DNA from: Pedobacter sp. JY14-1 | Lineage (GTDB): Bacteria; Bacteroidota; Bacteroidia; Sphingobacteriales; Sphingobacteriaceae | Assembly (NCBI RefSeq): GCF_029269825.1 | Contig: NZ_JARJHU010000003.1 | Coordinates: forward strand, 720,475 to 784,474 | Reading direction: 5' to 3' | Length of the DNA stretch: 64,000 nt | Shown here: positions 17,977 to 27,757 of the stretch, piece after piece | Layout: every line of letters starts with the position of its first letter | How positions within the stretch are numbered: the first letter of the stretch is position 1 | Position numbers and translations under genes: made by a program | Notes under the pieces: model-generated | Database searches by the model: none | Seen by the model: only the letters and a program-made list of their open reading frames with translations | What the model was told of the DNA's origin: nothing

Positions 17977-20355
17977 ATGTTTGTAATAAAGAGAGACGGC
18001 CGGAAGGAAGCCGTAAAGTTTGACAAGATAACGGCTCGGATTGAGAAGTTATGCTATGGTTTTAATGCTGAACTTGTAGACCCGATCGATGTTGCCAAGA
18101 AGGTGATCGAGGGGTTGTATGACGGGGTGACCACTTCAGAACTGGATAACCTAGCTGCCGAAACAGCAGCCTCTTTAACGACAAAACACCCCGATTATGC
18201 GCTGCTGGCTTCACGTATCGCGGTGTCTAACCTGCATAAGAATACCACCAAGTCCTTCTCTAAGACGATGGAACAGCTTTACACCTACATTGACGAAAAG
18301 ACAGGCAAGCAGGCCGGGCTGATCGCTGATGATGTATGGGAAGTGATCAGGGACAATGCTGACGTACTTGATAGCACGATTATCTATGACCGTGATTTCG
18401 GTTTTGATTATTTTGGTTTCAAGACGCTGGAAAAATCTTACCTGCTGAAAATCGACGGGCAGATCGTAGAACGTCCGCAACACCTTTTCATGCGTGTTGC
18501 CGTAGGTATCCACAAGTCGGATATCGACAGTGCCATCGCAACCTATAATCTGATGAGCGAGCGTTGGTTTACCCATGCTACACCTACTTTGTTCAACGCA
18601 GCCACACCTAAGCCACAAATGTCTTCATGTTTCCTGCTGACGATGCAGGATGACAGCATTGAAGGCATTTATGATACATTAAAACAAACGGCTAAGATAT
18701 CTCAAAGTGCCGGAGGTATAGGATTGAGCATCCATAATATCCGTGCAACCGGTGCTTATATCGGTGGCACGAACGGAACCAGTAACGGCATTGTCCCGAT
18801 GCTGAAAGTCTTCAACGATACCGCACGTTATGTAGATCAGGGTGGGGGCAAACGCAAGGGCGCGTTCGCGATCTATCTTGAACCATGGCATGCAGATATC
18901 CTGAGCTTCCTGGACCTGCGCAAAAATCATGGTAAGGAAGAGCTGCGTGCACGGGATCTGTTTTACGCACTTTGGGTTTGCGACCTGTTTATGAAGCGCG
19001 TAGAAGAAAACGGAGACTGGAGTTTGTTTTCTCCGGATGAGGCACCCGGTTTAGCGGATTGTTTCGGTGCGGCGTTCGAAGAATTATACGAGCGTTACGA
19101 AAAAGAAGGCCGTGCGCGTAAAACGATGAAAGCCCAGGAGCTTTGGTTTGCGATCCTGGACTCCCAGATCGAAACCGGTACCCCTTACCTGTTATATAAA
19201 GATGCGGCAAACAGCAAATCCAACCAGCAAAACCTGGGTACGATCAAGAGCTCAAACCTTTGTACTGAAATTATAGAGTATACCTCAAAGGATGAGGTAG
19301 CTGTCTGTAACCTGGCCTCCCTTGCTTTGCCGAGGTATGTGATCAATGGTGAATTTGACCATCAGAAACTCTATGATGTTACTTACCAGGCTACATTGAA
19401 CCTGAACAAGATCATCGATTATAACTACTATCCTGTAGAGGAAGCCAGAAACTCGAACATGCGCCACAGACCGGTAGGGCTTGGTGTACAGGGCCTTGCC
19501 GATGCCTTTATCCTGATGCGTCTGCCGTTTGAGAGTGAAGGTGCCCGTATCCTGAACAAGGAAATCTTCGAGACCATCTACTTTGCCGCGATGACTGCTT
19601 CACACGACCTGGCTGTAAAGCATGGTCCGTACCAGAGCTTTAAGGGCTCTCCGTTATCGCAGGGCAAGTTCCAGTTTGACCTGTGGAATGTAACACCGGA
19701 CAGCGGCAGATGGGATTGGGAAGACCTTCGTAAGAAAGTAGTAAAGGACGGTGTATATAACTCATTGCTGGTAGCACCTATGCCTACTGCCTCAACTTCG
19801 CAGATCCTGGGCAATAATGAATGTTTCGAGCCTTATACTTCCAATATTTACACCAGGCGTGTGCTGAGTGGTGAGTTTATCGTGGTGAACAAGCACTTGC
19901 TGAAGGATCTGGTCGCATTGGGCTTATGGTCGCCTGCCATGAAGGACAGGATCATTATGGCCAACGGTTCTATCCAGGACATCGCGGAAATTCCGGATTA
20001 TATCAAGGAACTCTACAAAACCGTTTGGGAGATCAAGATGCGCAGTATCATCGATATGGCTGCAGACAGAGGTGCATATATTTGCCAGTCTCAGTCACTG
20101 AACCTTTTCGTCAATTCTCCTAACACGTCGAAACTGACCTCAATGCATTTCTATGCCTGGAAGAAAGGGCTGAAAACCGGTATGTATTACCTGCGTACCC
20201 AGGCAGCGTCACAAGCCGTTAAATTCACCGTGGAAAACCAGGCTGGTAAGAATATGGAGCCGGTTATTCCCGCGCATATCGAACAACCTGCCGAGGAGAT
20301 CATCGAAGGTCCGGTATGTACAATGGAAGAGGGCTGCATCAGCTGCTCAGGTTAG
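17977..20355 (+). CDS. nrdA: ribonucleoside-diphosphate reductase, alpha (R1) subunit, class Ia
   Basis: A 792-residue catalytic subunit, partner of the R2 encoded upstream. The N-terminal ATP-cone (about residues 1-95, starting [18 protein letters not shown]) senses ATP/dATP for overall activity control. Active-site blocks are visible: [15 protein letters not shown] with the catalytic region through [10 protein letters not shown], and [14 protein letters not shown]. The C-terminal tail EEGCISCSG carries the shuttle cysteine pair re-reduced by thioredoxin or glutaredoxin. The sequence is strikingly close to eukaryotic RRM1 in block structure, as known for this family in Bacteroidota. Confidence 0.95.
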   Translation: MFVIKRDGRKEAVKFDKITARIEKLCYGFNAELVDPIDVAKKVIEGLYDGVTTSELDNLAAETAASLTTKHPDYALLASRIAVSNLHKNTTKSFSKTMEQLYTYIDEKTGKQAGLIADDVWEVIRDNADVLDSTIIYDRDFGFDYFGFKTLEKSYLLKIDGQIVERPQHLFMRVAVGIHKSDIDSAIATYNLMSERWFTHATPTLFNAATPKPQMSSCFLLTMQDDSIEGIYDTLKQTAKISQSAGGIGLSIHNIRATGAYIGGTNGTSNGIVPMLKVFNDTARYVDQGGGKRKGAFAIYLEPWHADILSFLDLRKNHGKEELRARDLFYALWVCDLFMKRVEENGDWSLFSPDEAPGLADCFGAAFEELYERYEKEGRARKTMKAQELWFAILDSQIETGTPYLLYKDAANSKSNQQNLGTIKSSNLCTEIIEYTSKDEVAVCNLASLALPRYVINGEFDHQKLYDVTYQATLNLNKIIDYNYYPVEEARNSNMRHRPVGLGVQGLADAFILMRLPFESEGARILNKEIFETIYFAAMTASHDLAVKHGPYQSFKGSPLSQGKFQFDLWNVTPDSGRWDWEDLRKKVVKDGVYNSLLVAPMPTASTSQILGNNECFEPYTSNIYTRRVLSGEFIVVNKHLLKDLVALGLWSPAMKDRIIMANGSIQDIAEIPDYIKELYKTVWEIKMRSIIDMAADRGAYICQSQSLNLFVNSPNTSKLTSMHFYAWKKGLKTGMYYLRTQAASQAVKFTVENQAGKNMEPVIPAHIEQPAEEIIEGPVCTMEEGCISCSG

Positions 20356-20385
20356 AGTTTGTCACCATTTGAAACCTCAATAAAA

Positions 20386-20427
20386 AACAACGGGGGCTCT
20401 GATCAACATCAGGCCCCCTTGTTTTTA
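20386..20427. terminator. bidirectional Rho-independent terminator
   Basis: A GC stem GGGGGC/GCCCCC with inner CTGA/TCAG and flanking AACAA/TTGTT pairs. It has A and T runs on either side and lies between the convergent nrdA and LruC genes. Confidence 0.85.
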
Positions 20428-20438
20428 TAGAATTATTG

Positions 20439-22577
20439 CTACTTATTATAAATATTGGCTGTATTCCGGTAACCGGCAGCGGTGTTTATATACCAGTCAG
20501 GATAACTTACACCGCCCGACTTGGCCCATTCCAGGAAATGCAGATAGGCATCGAGTATGGACCTGGCTTCGGCAGGATAGCTGAAGGTATCTGTAAAGCT
20601 CAGCGCCCAGGGCTCGTTGTTTTTATTCAGGTAGTATCTTCCTGTAGCGACACTACCATTGTCATCGTAGGTGCCGATAACGGATTTATCAGCCTTATCT
20701 GTCGGTGGGTTATTAGGCAGGTGGATCTCATAAGCCCTGCGGCGGTCGCTGATCAGGAAAGGATTGAACGGAGGTAATCCAAGCTCTGCTGCAGTCAGCG
20801 GGCTGCTGAACTTGATATTCAATGTAGCCGTAGACGCGTTAGCTTTCGGTTTCGCCGGGTCGGTGTTTACTTTTTCGCTGCCGTCGGCATTTTTGATCAG
20901 GTTCTCATAATTGTCAAACGGAATGACCACAGCATTCGTCTGGCCTGCTTCCACTCCGTTTCCTGCAAGCTGGATGTAATTGCTTTGTAAGACCTGGCCG
21001 CTTACGGAACTGACTTTTCCGGCGGCAAAGGGGAATTGTACCCCAAAGCCGTTCTTATAACCAGCACCAGCCGCAACAGGCTGATATTCGCCTTTTATCT
21101 CTACGGTATTGTTCTGTGCGTTCTTTGTAAATGTATACCTGTAATTGACCACCAGGTCGTTCATGTCGTAATCGCCTTTGAACGGCCAGTAATCTTCAAA
21201 GGCCAGGGTCGCATATCCGGTTGATGAAGGGAAATAAGTAATATAGGCTCTTGACGGGTCGTTTGGAAATGCATCCTGCGTATCCGGCACGCCGTCGCCA
21301 TCAGAATCACCTCCTTTATCTACCGTAGATACGCCTGTATTAGAGATGGCGGTTATCGGGTTGGCAGTCGCATAGATCACCAGGTCGTTAAAGTCGTTAT
21401 CAGAACCTGAACCGTCCGAGCGGTTGATATCTTCAAATCCCATCAGGTATAGTTTATGAACGTCATCATACAGGAGCACGGAATGCTTTTTTCTGCTGGT
21501 AACGGTTTCCGGATTAAATTTCGACTCTGAATAGAACTTGGTCGAGGTTGACGTATTGATGCCGCTTCCTGTCCAGGCATTTTGCAGGAGTACGAATGCA
21601 ATGGTTGTGCCTGCTTCAAAGGTACCTAGTTTGACCTTGTCCCCGGACAGCAGCCCGCCTCCTGTGCCGTAGGCAGATGCATTGGGAAAGATCATCGTTA
21701 CCTTATCAATTCCGCCAAACGCGGTACCTGTCGTTACAGAAGAGGGTGGGTTATTGGTGTCGTAGGTATAGTAAGCAAGGGTATTCAGATAGCCTGCACC
21801 TTCAGACACAAAAGTGACCCATACATCGGCAGTTTGCGTGATCACCAGGTTAGATCCGGCCGAGGAAGTCAGGTATTCCGGATGCGTGGTCGTGAGGGGC
21901 TTTCCTTCAGGAAGAGATGCATTGACATAACTCAGCAGGCTGGGGTCTATGGCGTCAGGAGTCGGCTCGAGGTACTTTGGCCTGCCCAGGCTCGCAGGAT
22001 AAGCCGGACTGCTCACGATAGCGTCTCCCGAAGAGGTGTATCCCGTCGGGTAACCGTAAGTAACGCTGAACAGTCCCCTGGCCCCGATATCCCCTGTAGC
22101 AAGCAGAACATCAGGATTGGTATTGCGCGGATTTACGCCTTCAATGAGCACGTCACCGCTGAGCATAGACGTTCCCCCGATCACAGCACTGATGGCCGTT
22201 TTTCCCCCGATCAGCGCTTTGACCCTGTTGAGCAGGCCGGTGTAGTTAGGGTTGATCAGTAAAGTATCCAGATATGCCGGTACCGTAATATTCCCTCGGA
22301 CGTAACCGTCGGCATCCGTTACTGCCTTAAGCACGTCACGCTCGGTATTTCCGGGGTCTGTAATGCTCACCAGCGCACCTTTAATTGGTTTGCTGTCATT
22401 ACTCAGGAGCCTTACGGTAATGTCCAGGTTCTTGGTGGTGATGTAACTGAAACTACCTGGGATTTCAGACCCGCCGCCGGGATCGGGATCAGGATCTTTT
22501 GACCTGTCTTTCTTGCAGGATAAAGATCCTGCCATAACAAGAAAAACCAGACCAAAAAAAGGGATGACTTTTTTCAT
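20439..22577 (-). CDS. LruC/DUF4114 domain surface lipoprotein
   Basis: A 712-residue lipoprotein. The signal peptide ends in the lipobox GSLSC (Cys near 21), followed by a Lys/Asp-rich linker that could act as an export tag. A carboxypeptidase-regulatory-like beta-sandwich at about residues 45-120 comes first. Then a DUF4114 region ends in GFEDINRSDGSGSDNDFNDLV, a short thrombospondin-3-like calcium motif DSDGDGVPDTQDAFPND follows, and then an LruC/DUF4842 domain begins FEDYWPFKGDYDMNDLVV. The repeated FED...DxNDLV pattern suggests calcium-bound beta-sandwich modules. Function is unknown; adhesin or matrix protein is plausible. The start at 22577 gives a proper signal peptide; 46 upstream in-frame residues do not look coding. 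Confidence 0.85.
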   Translation of the reverse strand: MKKVIPFFGLVFLVMAGSLSCKKDRSKDPDPDPGGGSEIPGSFSYITTKNLDITVRLLSNDSKPIKGALVSITDPGNTERDVLKAVTDADGYVRGNITVPAYLDTLLINPNYTGLLNRVKALIGGKTAISAVIGGTSMLSGDVLIEGVNPRNTNPDVLLATGDIGARGLFSVTYGYPTGYTSSGDAIVSSPAYPASLGRPKYLEPTPDAIDPSLLSYVNASLPEGKPLTTTHPEYLTSSAGSNLVITQTADVWVTFVSEGAGYLNTLAYYTYDTNNPPSSVTTGTAFGGIDKVTMIFPNASAYGTGGGLLSGDKVKLGTFEAGTTIAFVLLQNAWTGSGINTSTSTKFYSESKFNPETVTSRKKHSVLLYDDVHKLYLMGFEDINRSDGSGSDNDFNDLVIYATANPITAISNTGVSTVDKGGDSDGDGVPDTQDAFPNDPSRAYITYFPSSTGYATLAFEDYWPFKGDYDMNDLVVNYRYTFTKNAQNNTVEIKGEYQPVAAGAGYKNGFGVQFPFAAGKVSSVSGQVLQSNYIQLAGNGVEAGQTNAVVIPFDNYENLIKNADGSEKVNTDPAKPKANASTATLNIKFSSPLTAAELGLPPFNPFLISDRRRAYEIHLPNNPPTDKADKSVIGTYDDNGSVATGRYYLNKNNEPWALSFTDTFSYPAEARSILDAYLHFLEWAKSGGVSYPDWYINTAAGYRNTANIYNK

Positions 22578-22638
22578 GGCTGAATTTTTTTTTAAGTTGA
22601 TGTGACAACCGGCACAAAACAGATGCCATAAAACATCG

Positions 22639-22646
22639 TACCTTTG
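22639..22646 (+). promoter_or_regulatory. -7 element TACCTTTG of the CWC gene
   Basis: It matches TAnnTTTG and ends 7 bases before the ATG at 22654. No clear -33. Confidence 0.35.
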
Positions 22647-22653
22647 CAGATAA

Positions 22654-22857
22654 ATGATTAAACACGAGATCATTTCCTGCGAGCGTTGTAGCGCTCCGAT
22701 CGAATGCAAGGCCAATTCCTATACCAAATGTCAGTGCAGCGAGGTACAGCTTACACTGAACGAAATGGAATACATCGGCGAGCAGTACGACGGCTGCCTG
22801 TGTTCTTTTTGTTTATTTCAGTTGCGGCAGGAATATCAGGACAGTATGTCGTCTTGA
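22654..22857 (+). CDS. small cysteine-rich CWC family protein
   Basis: A 67-residue protein with seven cysteines arranged SCERCSAPIECKANSYTKCQC followed by a short helix and GCLCSFCL. This is the pattern of the Cysteine-rich CWC family, which is probably a zinc-binding fold; its function is unknown. It is divergent from the LruC lipoprotein (76 bases) and 62 bases upstream of the N-carbamoylputrescine amidase gene, which has its own -7 element. Confidence 0.75.
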   Translation: MIKHEIISCERCSAPIECKANSYTKCQCSEVQLTLNEMEYIGEQYDGCLCSFCLFQLRQEYQDSMSS

Positions 22858-22887
22858 ACCTACAGCAGGCGTCTTTTATTTTTTTGC

Positions 22888-22895
22888 TAACTTTG
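22888..22895 (+). promoter_or_regulatory. -7 element TAACTTTG of aguB
   Basis: It matches TAnnTTTG and ends 24 bases before the aguB ATG. No clear -33. Confidence 0.33.
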
Positions 22896-22919
22896 CGGCA
22901 AAACAGATGTTGACAAGGC

Positions 22920-23792
22920 ATGGCAAAAATACAAGTTGGCCTGGTGCAGATGAGCTGTACCAGCAATAAGCAGGAAAATTTAGATAAGGCAGTAGCAAAG
23001 ATCAGGGAAATTGCGGCCCAGGGTGCGCAGATCGTATGCCTTCAGGAACTCTTCACTTCCCTCTATTTTTGTGACGAGGAAAATTATGACAACTTCGCGC
23101 TTGCAGAGGCCATTCCGGGACCTTCAACCGATACTCTATCGAAAGTAGCGGCAGAACTCGGCGTCGTGATCGTTGCGTCCTTATTTGAAAAGCGTGCAGA
23201 AGGCCTCTATCACAATACAACAGCAGTGCTCGACGCAGACGGGGCTTACCTTGGAAAATACCGTAAGATGCACATTCCGGATGACCCGGGGTTCTATGAG
23301 AAATTCTACTTTACTCCGGGAGACCTCGGTTATAAGGTATTCAAAACAAAATATGCCAAAATAGGTGTGCTGATCTGCTGGGACCAGTGGTATCCGGAGG
23401 CTGCCCGTATTACTTCCCTTATGGGGGCTGATTTTCTTTTCTATCCTACAGCCATCGGCTGGGCAACTACACAGGACCAGGACACGAATACGGAACAGTA
23501 CAACGCCTGGCAGACCATTCAGCGCTCGCACGCTGTTGCCAATGGTATTCCGGTGGTAAGCGTCAACAGGGTCGGGCATGAAGCAGGCGTTGACTTCTGG
23601 GGCGGCTCTTTTGTCGCCAATCCATTCGGCACGGTACTCTACCAGGCTCCCCACCATGAGGAAACCCTGAAAGTAGTGGAGCTGGACCTGGCCAAATCGG
23701 ACAGTTACCGCACCCACTGGCCTTTCCTGCGCGACCGCCGCATAGACAGCTATTCTCAGATTACCAAAAGATACATTGACGACGAAGCATAA
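22920..23792 (+). CDS. aguB: N-carbamoylputrescine amidase
   Basis: A 290-residue nitrilase-superfamily enzyme that hydrolyses N-carbamoylputrescine to putrescine, CO2 and ammonia. The Glu-Lys-Cys triad is visible in VCLQELFTS (Glu), YRKMHIPDDP (Lys) and VLICWDQWYPEAAR (Cys). The substrate call rests on family blocks such as FYFTPGD and on the neighbour: the agmatine deiminase gene starts 8 bases after the stop, and that enzyme makes the substrate. Length is normal for AguB. Confidence 0.92.
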   Translation: MAKIQVGLVQMSCTSNKQENLDKAVAKIREIAAQGAQIVCLQELFTSLYFCDEENYDNFALAEAIPGPSTDTLSKVAAELGVVIVASLFEKRAEGLYHNTTAVLDADGAYLGKYRKMHIPDDPGFYEKFYFTPGDLGYKVFKTKYAKIGVLICWDQWYPEAARITSLMGADFLFYPTAIGWATTQDQDTNTEQYNAWQTIQRSHAVANGIPVVSVNRVGHEAGVDFWGGSFVANPFGTVLYQAPHHEETLKVVELDLAKSDSYRTHWPFLRDRRIDSYSQITKRYIDDEA

Positions 23793-23800
23793 CCAATAGC

Positions 23801-24871
23801 ATGTCCTCTTTTAACGAAGCACAATTCAGTAACAGCCCTAAAAAGCAGGGCTACAGCTTTCCCGCAGAGTGGACCCCGCATGAAGCCACCTGGCTCAGCT
23901 GGCCCCATAAAGAAGCCTCATGGCCCGGTAAGATCGATGCCATTTATGCACCCTACTGTGAATTTATCAAAGAAGTGGCTGCAGGTGAAAAGGTCAGGAT
24001 CAATATCAATGATGAGGCGACCAGGGCATTTGCGGTCAGCAAACTTAAAGCAGCAGGTGCAGACCTCAGCCAGATCGAATTCCATTTTAATCCCAGTAAC
24101 GATGCCTGGTGCCGCGATCATGGCCCTGCGTTCCTGCTCAATGCGGCGGGGACAAAAAAAGCCGTTGTGGACTGGGGCTACAACGCCTGGGGCGGTAAAT
24201 ATCCTCCTTATGACCTGGATGATGTCATTCCGACCCGTATTGCCGGACATTTCGGCCTGCCGGTATTCCATCCGGGCATTGTCATGGAAGGCGGTTCCGT
24301 AGAGTTCAACGGGGCCGGTACGGTTCTGACCACTACGGCCTGCCTGCTTAATGAGAACAGAAATCCTGAATACAGTCAGGAACAGATCGAAACATACCTT
24401 CGGGAATATTACGGAGTGGAACAAGTGCTCTGGCTGGGTGATGGCATCGTAGGGGATGATACCGATGGCCACATCGATGACATTACCCGTTTTGTCAATG
24501 AGGACACTGTACTGACCGTAGTAGAAAGCAACCCGCTCGACGAGAACTATCTCCTGCTGCAGGAAAACCTGGAAACACTCCGGAAAATGCGCCTTTCCGA
24601 TGGACGTCCGCTGCAGATCATTGAATTGCCCATGCCGTCTCCGGTTATTTATGAAGATACCCGGTTGCCGGCTTCCTATGCCAATTTTTACATTGCCAAT
24701 GCAGCGGTCATTGTACCCACCTTTCGCGATGTCAACGATGAAAAGGCCCTGGCCATCATTCGCAGTGTCTTCCCCGACCGTAAGGTGGTCGGTATTGATT
24801 CCACCGATATCATCTGGGGACTGGGCAGCTTCCATTGCCTCAGCCAGCAGGAGCCTGCACTCAAAGGCTAA
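23801..24871 (+). CDS. aguA: agmatine deiminase
   Basis: A 356-residue member of the guanidino-modifying superfamily that converts agmatine to N-carbamoylputrescine and ammonia. Family blocks: WLSWPHKEASWPG near the N-terminus, WCRDHGPAFL, EGGSVEFNGAGTVLTT, GDDTDGHIDDITRFV (catalytic His/Asp) and the active-site Cys in FHCLSQQEPA. With aguB it forms the plant- and Pseudomonas-like arginine-to-putrescine route. The arginine decarboxylase needed upstream is not in the window. Confidence 0.93.
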   Translation: MSSFNEAQFSNSPKKQGYSFPAEWTPHEATWLSWPHKEASWPGKIDAIYAPYCEFIKEVAAGEKVRININDEATRAFAVSKLKAAGADLSQIEFHFNPSNDAWCRDHGPAFLLNAAGTKKAVVDWGYNAWGGKYPPYDLDDVIPTRIAGHFGLPVFHPGIVMEGGSVEFNGAGTVLTTTACLLNENRNPEYSQEQIETYLREYYGVEQVLWLGDGIVGDDTDGHIDDITRFVNEDTVLTVVESNPLDENYLLLQENLETLRKMRLSDGRPLQIIELPMPSPVIYEDTRLPASYANFYIANAAVIVPTFRDVNDEKALAIIRSVFPDRKVVGIDSTDIIWGLGSFHCLSQQEPALKG

Positions 24872-24925
24872 ACATTTGACACCGATTCGTATATTCAACC
24901 AAATAAAAATATTCAAATTAACAAC

Positions 24926-25669
24926 ATGAAGTTATTAGCAGGAAAAACGGCACTGGTTACAGGTGCATCTAAAGGTATCGGCCGCAAGATCGCCGAGAAA
25001 TTTGCAGAACAGGGTGCCAACGTGGCCTTCACTTACCTTTCATCGGTAGAAAAAGGACAGGCACTTGAGGAGGAACTGCAGTCCTTTGGCACCAAGGTAA
25101 AAGGTTACCGTTCCGATGCTTCGAAATTTGCTGAGGCAGAACAGCTGATCAATGCTGTCGTCGCCGATTTTGGTACCATAGATATCGTCGTAAACAATGC
25201 CGGTATTACCAAAGATGGCCTGCTGATGCGTATGACCGAGGAAAACTGGGACGAAGTACTGGACGTTAACCTGAAGTCAGTTTTCAATGTCACCAAGGCG
25301 GCATCCAAGGTCATGATGAAGGCCCGCAAGGGATCTATCATCAATATGAGCTCTGTCGTAGGTGTCCAGGGCAATGCCGGTCAGGCCAATTATGCGGCCT
25401 CAAAGGCAGGTATCATCGGCTTCTCTAAATCGGTAGCAAAGGAACTTGGCTCAAGAAACATCCGTACAAACGTAGTTGCACCAGGGTTCATCCGCACCGA
25501 AATGACCGACGTGCTTGATCCTAAGGTAGTACAGGGCTGGGAAGAGGGAATCCCGTTGAAACGTGCGGGAGAGACTGACGATGTGGCCAACGTATGCGTA
25601 TTCCTGGCTTCGGATATGAGCGCTTATGTAACCGGACAGGTGATCTCAGTCTGCGGCGGCATGTTGTAG
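24926..25669 (+). CDS. fabG: 3-oxoacyl-[acyl-carrier-protein] reductase
   Basis: A 247-residue short-chain dehydrogenase, the NADPH-dependent ketoreductase of fatty acid elongation. Visible: TGASKGIGRKIA (cofactor, residues 11-22), NNAGITKDGLLMRM, the catalytic Ser-Tyr-Lys in MSSVVG and YAASKAG, and RTNVVAPGFIRTEMTD, typical of FabG. No other fatty acid genes are adjacent, so a role outside bulk lipid synthesis cannot be excluded. The next gene starts 2 bases after the stop. Confidence 0.9.
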   Translation: MKLLAGKTALVTGASKGIGRKIAEKFAEQGANVAFTYLSSVEKGQALEEELQSFGTKVKGYRSDASKFAEAEQLINAVVADFGTIDIVVNNAGITKDGLLMRMTEENWDEVLDVNLKSVFNVTKAASKVMMKARKGSIINMSSVVGVQGNAGQANYAASKAGIIGFSKSVAKELGSRNIRTNVVAPGFIRTEMTDVLDPKVVQGWEEGIPLKRAGETDDVANVCVFLASDMSAYVTGQVISVCGGML

Positions 25670-25671
25670 CC

Positions 25672-27747
25672 ATGGATGGCGCTTTCACCATAGTTACTTT
25701 ACTGGGAAGCCTGCTTGCAGGTATCCTTCTGGCCTGGCTGCTTTACGGCAGGTCCAGCCATCTGGATAAGCCGCTGCGGCTGGGCCTTGCCGTTTTACGC
25801 AGCCTGGTGATTACTGGAATCGGCTTCCTTTTGTTTTTTCCCCTGGTCAGGAGCATTGCTTACCGCCTGGAAAAGCCGGTGATCGTCATCGGCCAGGATA
25901 ACTCCCTTTCCGTCAGCCAGGTCAGTCCTGCGGGTTTCGATCCCAAACGTTACCGGCAGCAATTGGAAGCACTCAAAGAACAACTCAGTAAAGACTATGA
26001 TGTAAAGGTCTATCATTTCAGTGATCGTGTAGGCAATGGGTTTGAATTCGCCGGCAAGGGTACGTTTACCAACGGCACACGGTTTATGAACCAGATCGTG
26101 GATGGCCTGGTGAACCGTAATGTGGGAGCGGTCATACTGGCCACCGACGGTATTTTTAACCGGGGGGGCAGCCCCCTGGCCGAGGCAGAAAGACTTAAGG
26201 CTCCGGTTTATACCATCGCTTTGGGCGATACAGTTCCCAAAAAGGATTTGCTTATTGCCAATGTAAACTACAACAACCTGGTTTACCTCGACAACGAATT
26301 TACGATAGAAGTACAGATTCAGGCTTTTGCGGCAAAAGGAACTGCAGCGCGGTTAACTGTTACCGAAGGCAGCAAACCGGTACTCGAAAGCCGTGTAGAC
26401 ATCACTTCAGAAGCCTTTGTGCAACAGATACCGCTCAAATTAAAGGCAAAGAAACTTGGCCTGCAGAAATATACCCTGAGCCTGGGCAGCCTGCCAGGTG
26501 AAATCTCCATACAAAACAATACACAGCAGATCTTCATTGAAGTAATTGACGCCCGGAATAAGGTTTTACTGGCGGCAGCAGGGCCTCATCCCGATCTTTC
26601 TGCCTTAAAGCAGGCGATTTCCAGCAATAAAAATTACGAACTGAAGGTGGCCATTGGCCAGGAGGCCGATGCGGCTAACCCTGACGGTTATAGTCTGGTC
26701 ATCCTATATCAGCTTCCCGGTATTCATCAGGAGGGAAAGGGCCTGGTTTCGGCCTTGCAGCGGAGCAATACCCCGGCCTGGTATATCCTGGGGGCGCAAA
26801 GTAGCCTCAGTGACTTTAACCAGGTCCAAAAGCAGGCGACTTACAATGGCACCACGACTACGCTCCAGGATGTTTTTGCCGAACCAGATCCCAGTTTTAC
26901 CTTGTTCAGCCTGCATCCGGCAGCTGCGAAAGTACTTGCGTCCTTCGATCCCCTGCAGGCCCCCCTGGGTAAAATTGTACCTCTTTCCACTGCTACGGTA
27001 GCACTTACCCAGCGTATCGGTAAGATCAGAACCGGCCAGCCCCTGCTTTTTTTCAGCAACGACAATGGACGCAAGGCCGGCTATCTCGCAGGTGAAGGGC
27101 TTTGGCGCTGGAGGTTGTCCGAAGCAGAAGATCCTGCACGCGCAGGCGTCACCGATCAGTTGATCAGCGCAACGGTTCAGTACCTTTCTGTAAGGGATGA
27201 CAAACGTAAGTTCAGGGTCTACCCGGCTAAGGCTACCTTTGAAGAAAACGAGAACGTGATCCTCAATGCAGTACTGTACAACGACAGTTATCAGGCCGTC
27301 AATACCCCGGATGTCAGTATTTCGCTGCAGAACGATGCCGGCAAACGTTACCGGTTCCTTTTCTCAAAGAAGGAAAACACCTATCAGCTCGATGCGGGCG
27401 CATTACCAGCCGGCAGTTATCGCTATGAGGCGTCCGTCAGGTTGGGGAATGCAGCGTATTCGGCGAAAGGTGAATTTCATATACAACTGCTCAATACAGA
27501 ATTTCAGCAGACAATTGCGAACCATCAGCTTCTGCATACTTTATCTTCACAAACCGGCGGTAAGCTATATATGCCCGTCAACCTGTTGAAAATAGCAGAT
27601 GAAATCAGGGCGAATGAGCAGATCAGGACCATCAGCTATGAAGACCGGAATTACCGCGAACTTATTAACTTTAAATGGGTGTTCGCCCTCATCCTGCTGC
27701 TGTTAAGCGCGGAATGGTTCCTGCGCAAACAGAACGGGGAAACTTAA
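25672..27747 (+). CDS. VWA-like membrane protein, function unknown
   Basis: A 691-residue protein with two membrane helices at the N-terminus (about residues 2-23 and 37-60) and one near the C-terminus (about 670-687), leaving a large periplasmic part. The segment from about 68 to 200 looks like a von Willebrand A fold with an apparently complete metal site: DNSLS (DxSxS), a downstream Thr in GTFTNGTRF, and ATDG. The remainder is beta-rich. The layout resembles uncharacterised Bacteroidota proteins related to the Bat/aerotolerance group. The ATG is 2 bases after the fabG stop, so translation is probably coupled. Function is unknown. Confidence 0.7.
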   Translation: MDGAFTIVTLLGSLLAGILLAWLLYGRSSHLDKPLRLGLAVLRSLVITGIGFLLFFPLVRSIAYRLEKPVIVIGQDNSLSVSQVSPAGFDPKRYRQQLEALKEQLSKDYDVKVYHFSDRVGNGFEFAGKGTFTNGTRFMNQIVDGLVNRNVGAVILATDGIFNRGGSPLAEAERLKAPVYTIALGDTVPKKDLLIANVNYNNLVYLDNEFTIEVQIQAFAAKGTAARLTVTEGSKPVLESRVDITSEAFVQQIPLKLKAKKLGLQKYTLSLGSLPGEISIQNNTQQIFIEVIDARNKVLLAAAGPHPDLSALKQAISSNKNYELKVAIGQEADAANPDGYSLVILYQLPGIHQEGKGLVSALQRSNTPAWYILGAQSSLSDFNQVQKQATYNGTTTTLQDVFAEPDPSFTLFSLHPAAAKVLASFDPLQAPLGKIVPLSTATVALTQRIGKIRTGQPLLFFSNDNGRKAGYLAGEGLWRWRLSEAEDPARAGVTDQLISATVQYLSVRDDKRKFRVYPAKATFEENENVILNAVLYNDSYQAVNTPDVSISLQNDAGKRYRFLFSKKENTYQLDAGALPAGSYRYEASVRLGNAAYSAKGEFHIQLLNTEFQQTIANHQLLHTLSSQTGGKLYMPVNLLKIADEIRANEQIRTISYEDRNYRELINFKWVFALILLLLSAEWFLRKQNGET

Positions 27748-27757
27748 AAACAGGCTT

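Noticed and set aside
23918..24916. 332-codon open frame on the minus strand
   Set aside because: It is antisense to aguA, which has all its catalytic blocks. No promoter or plausible protein features were seen.
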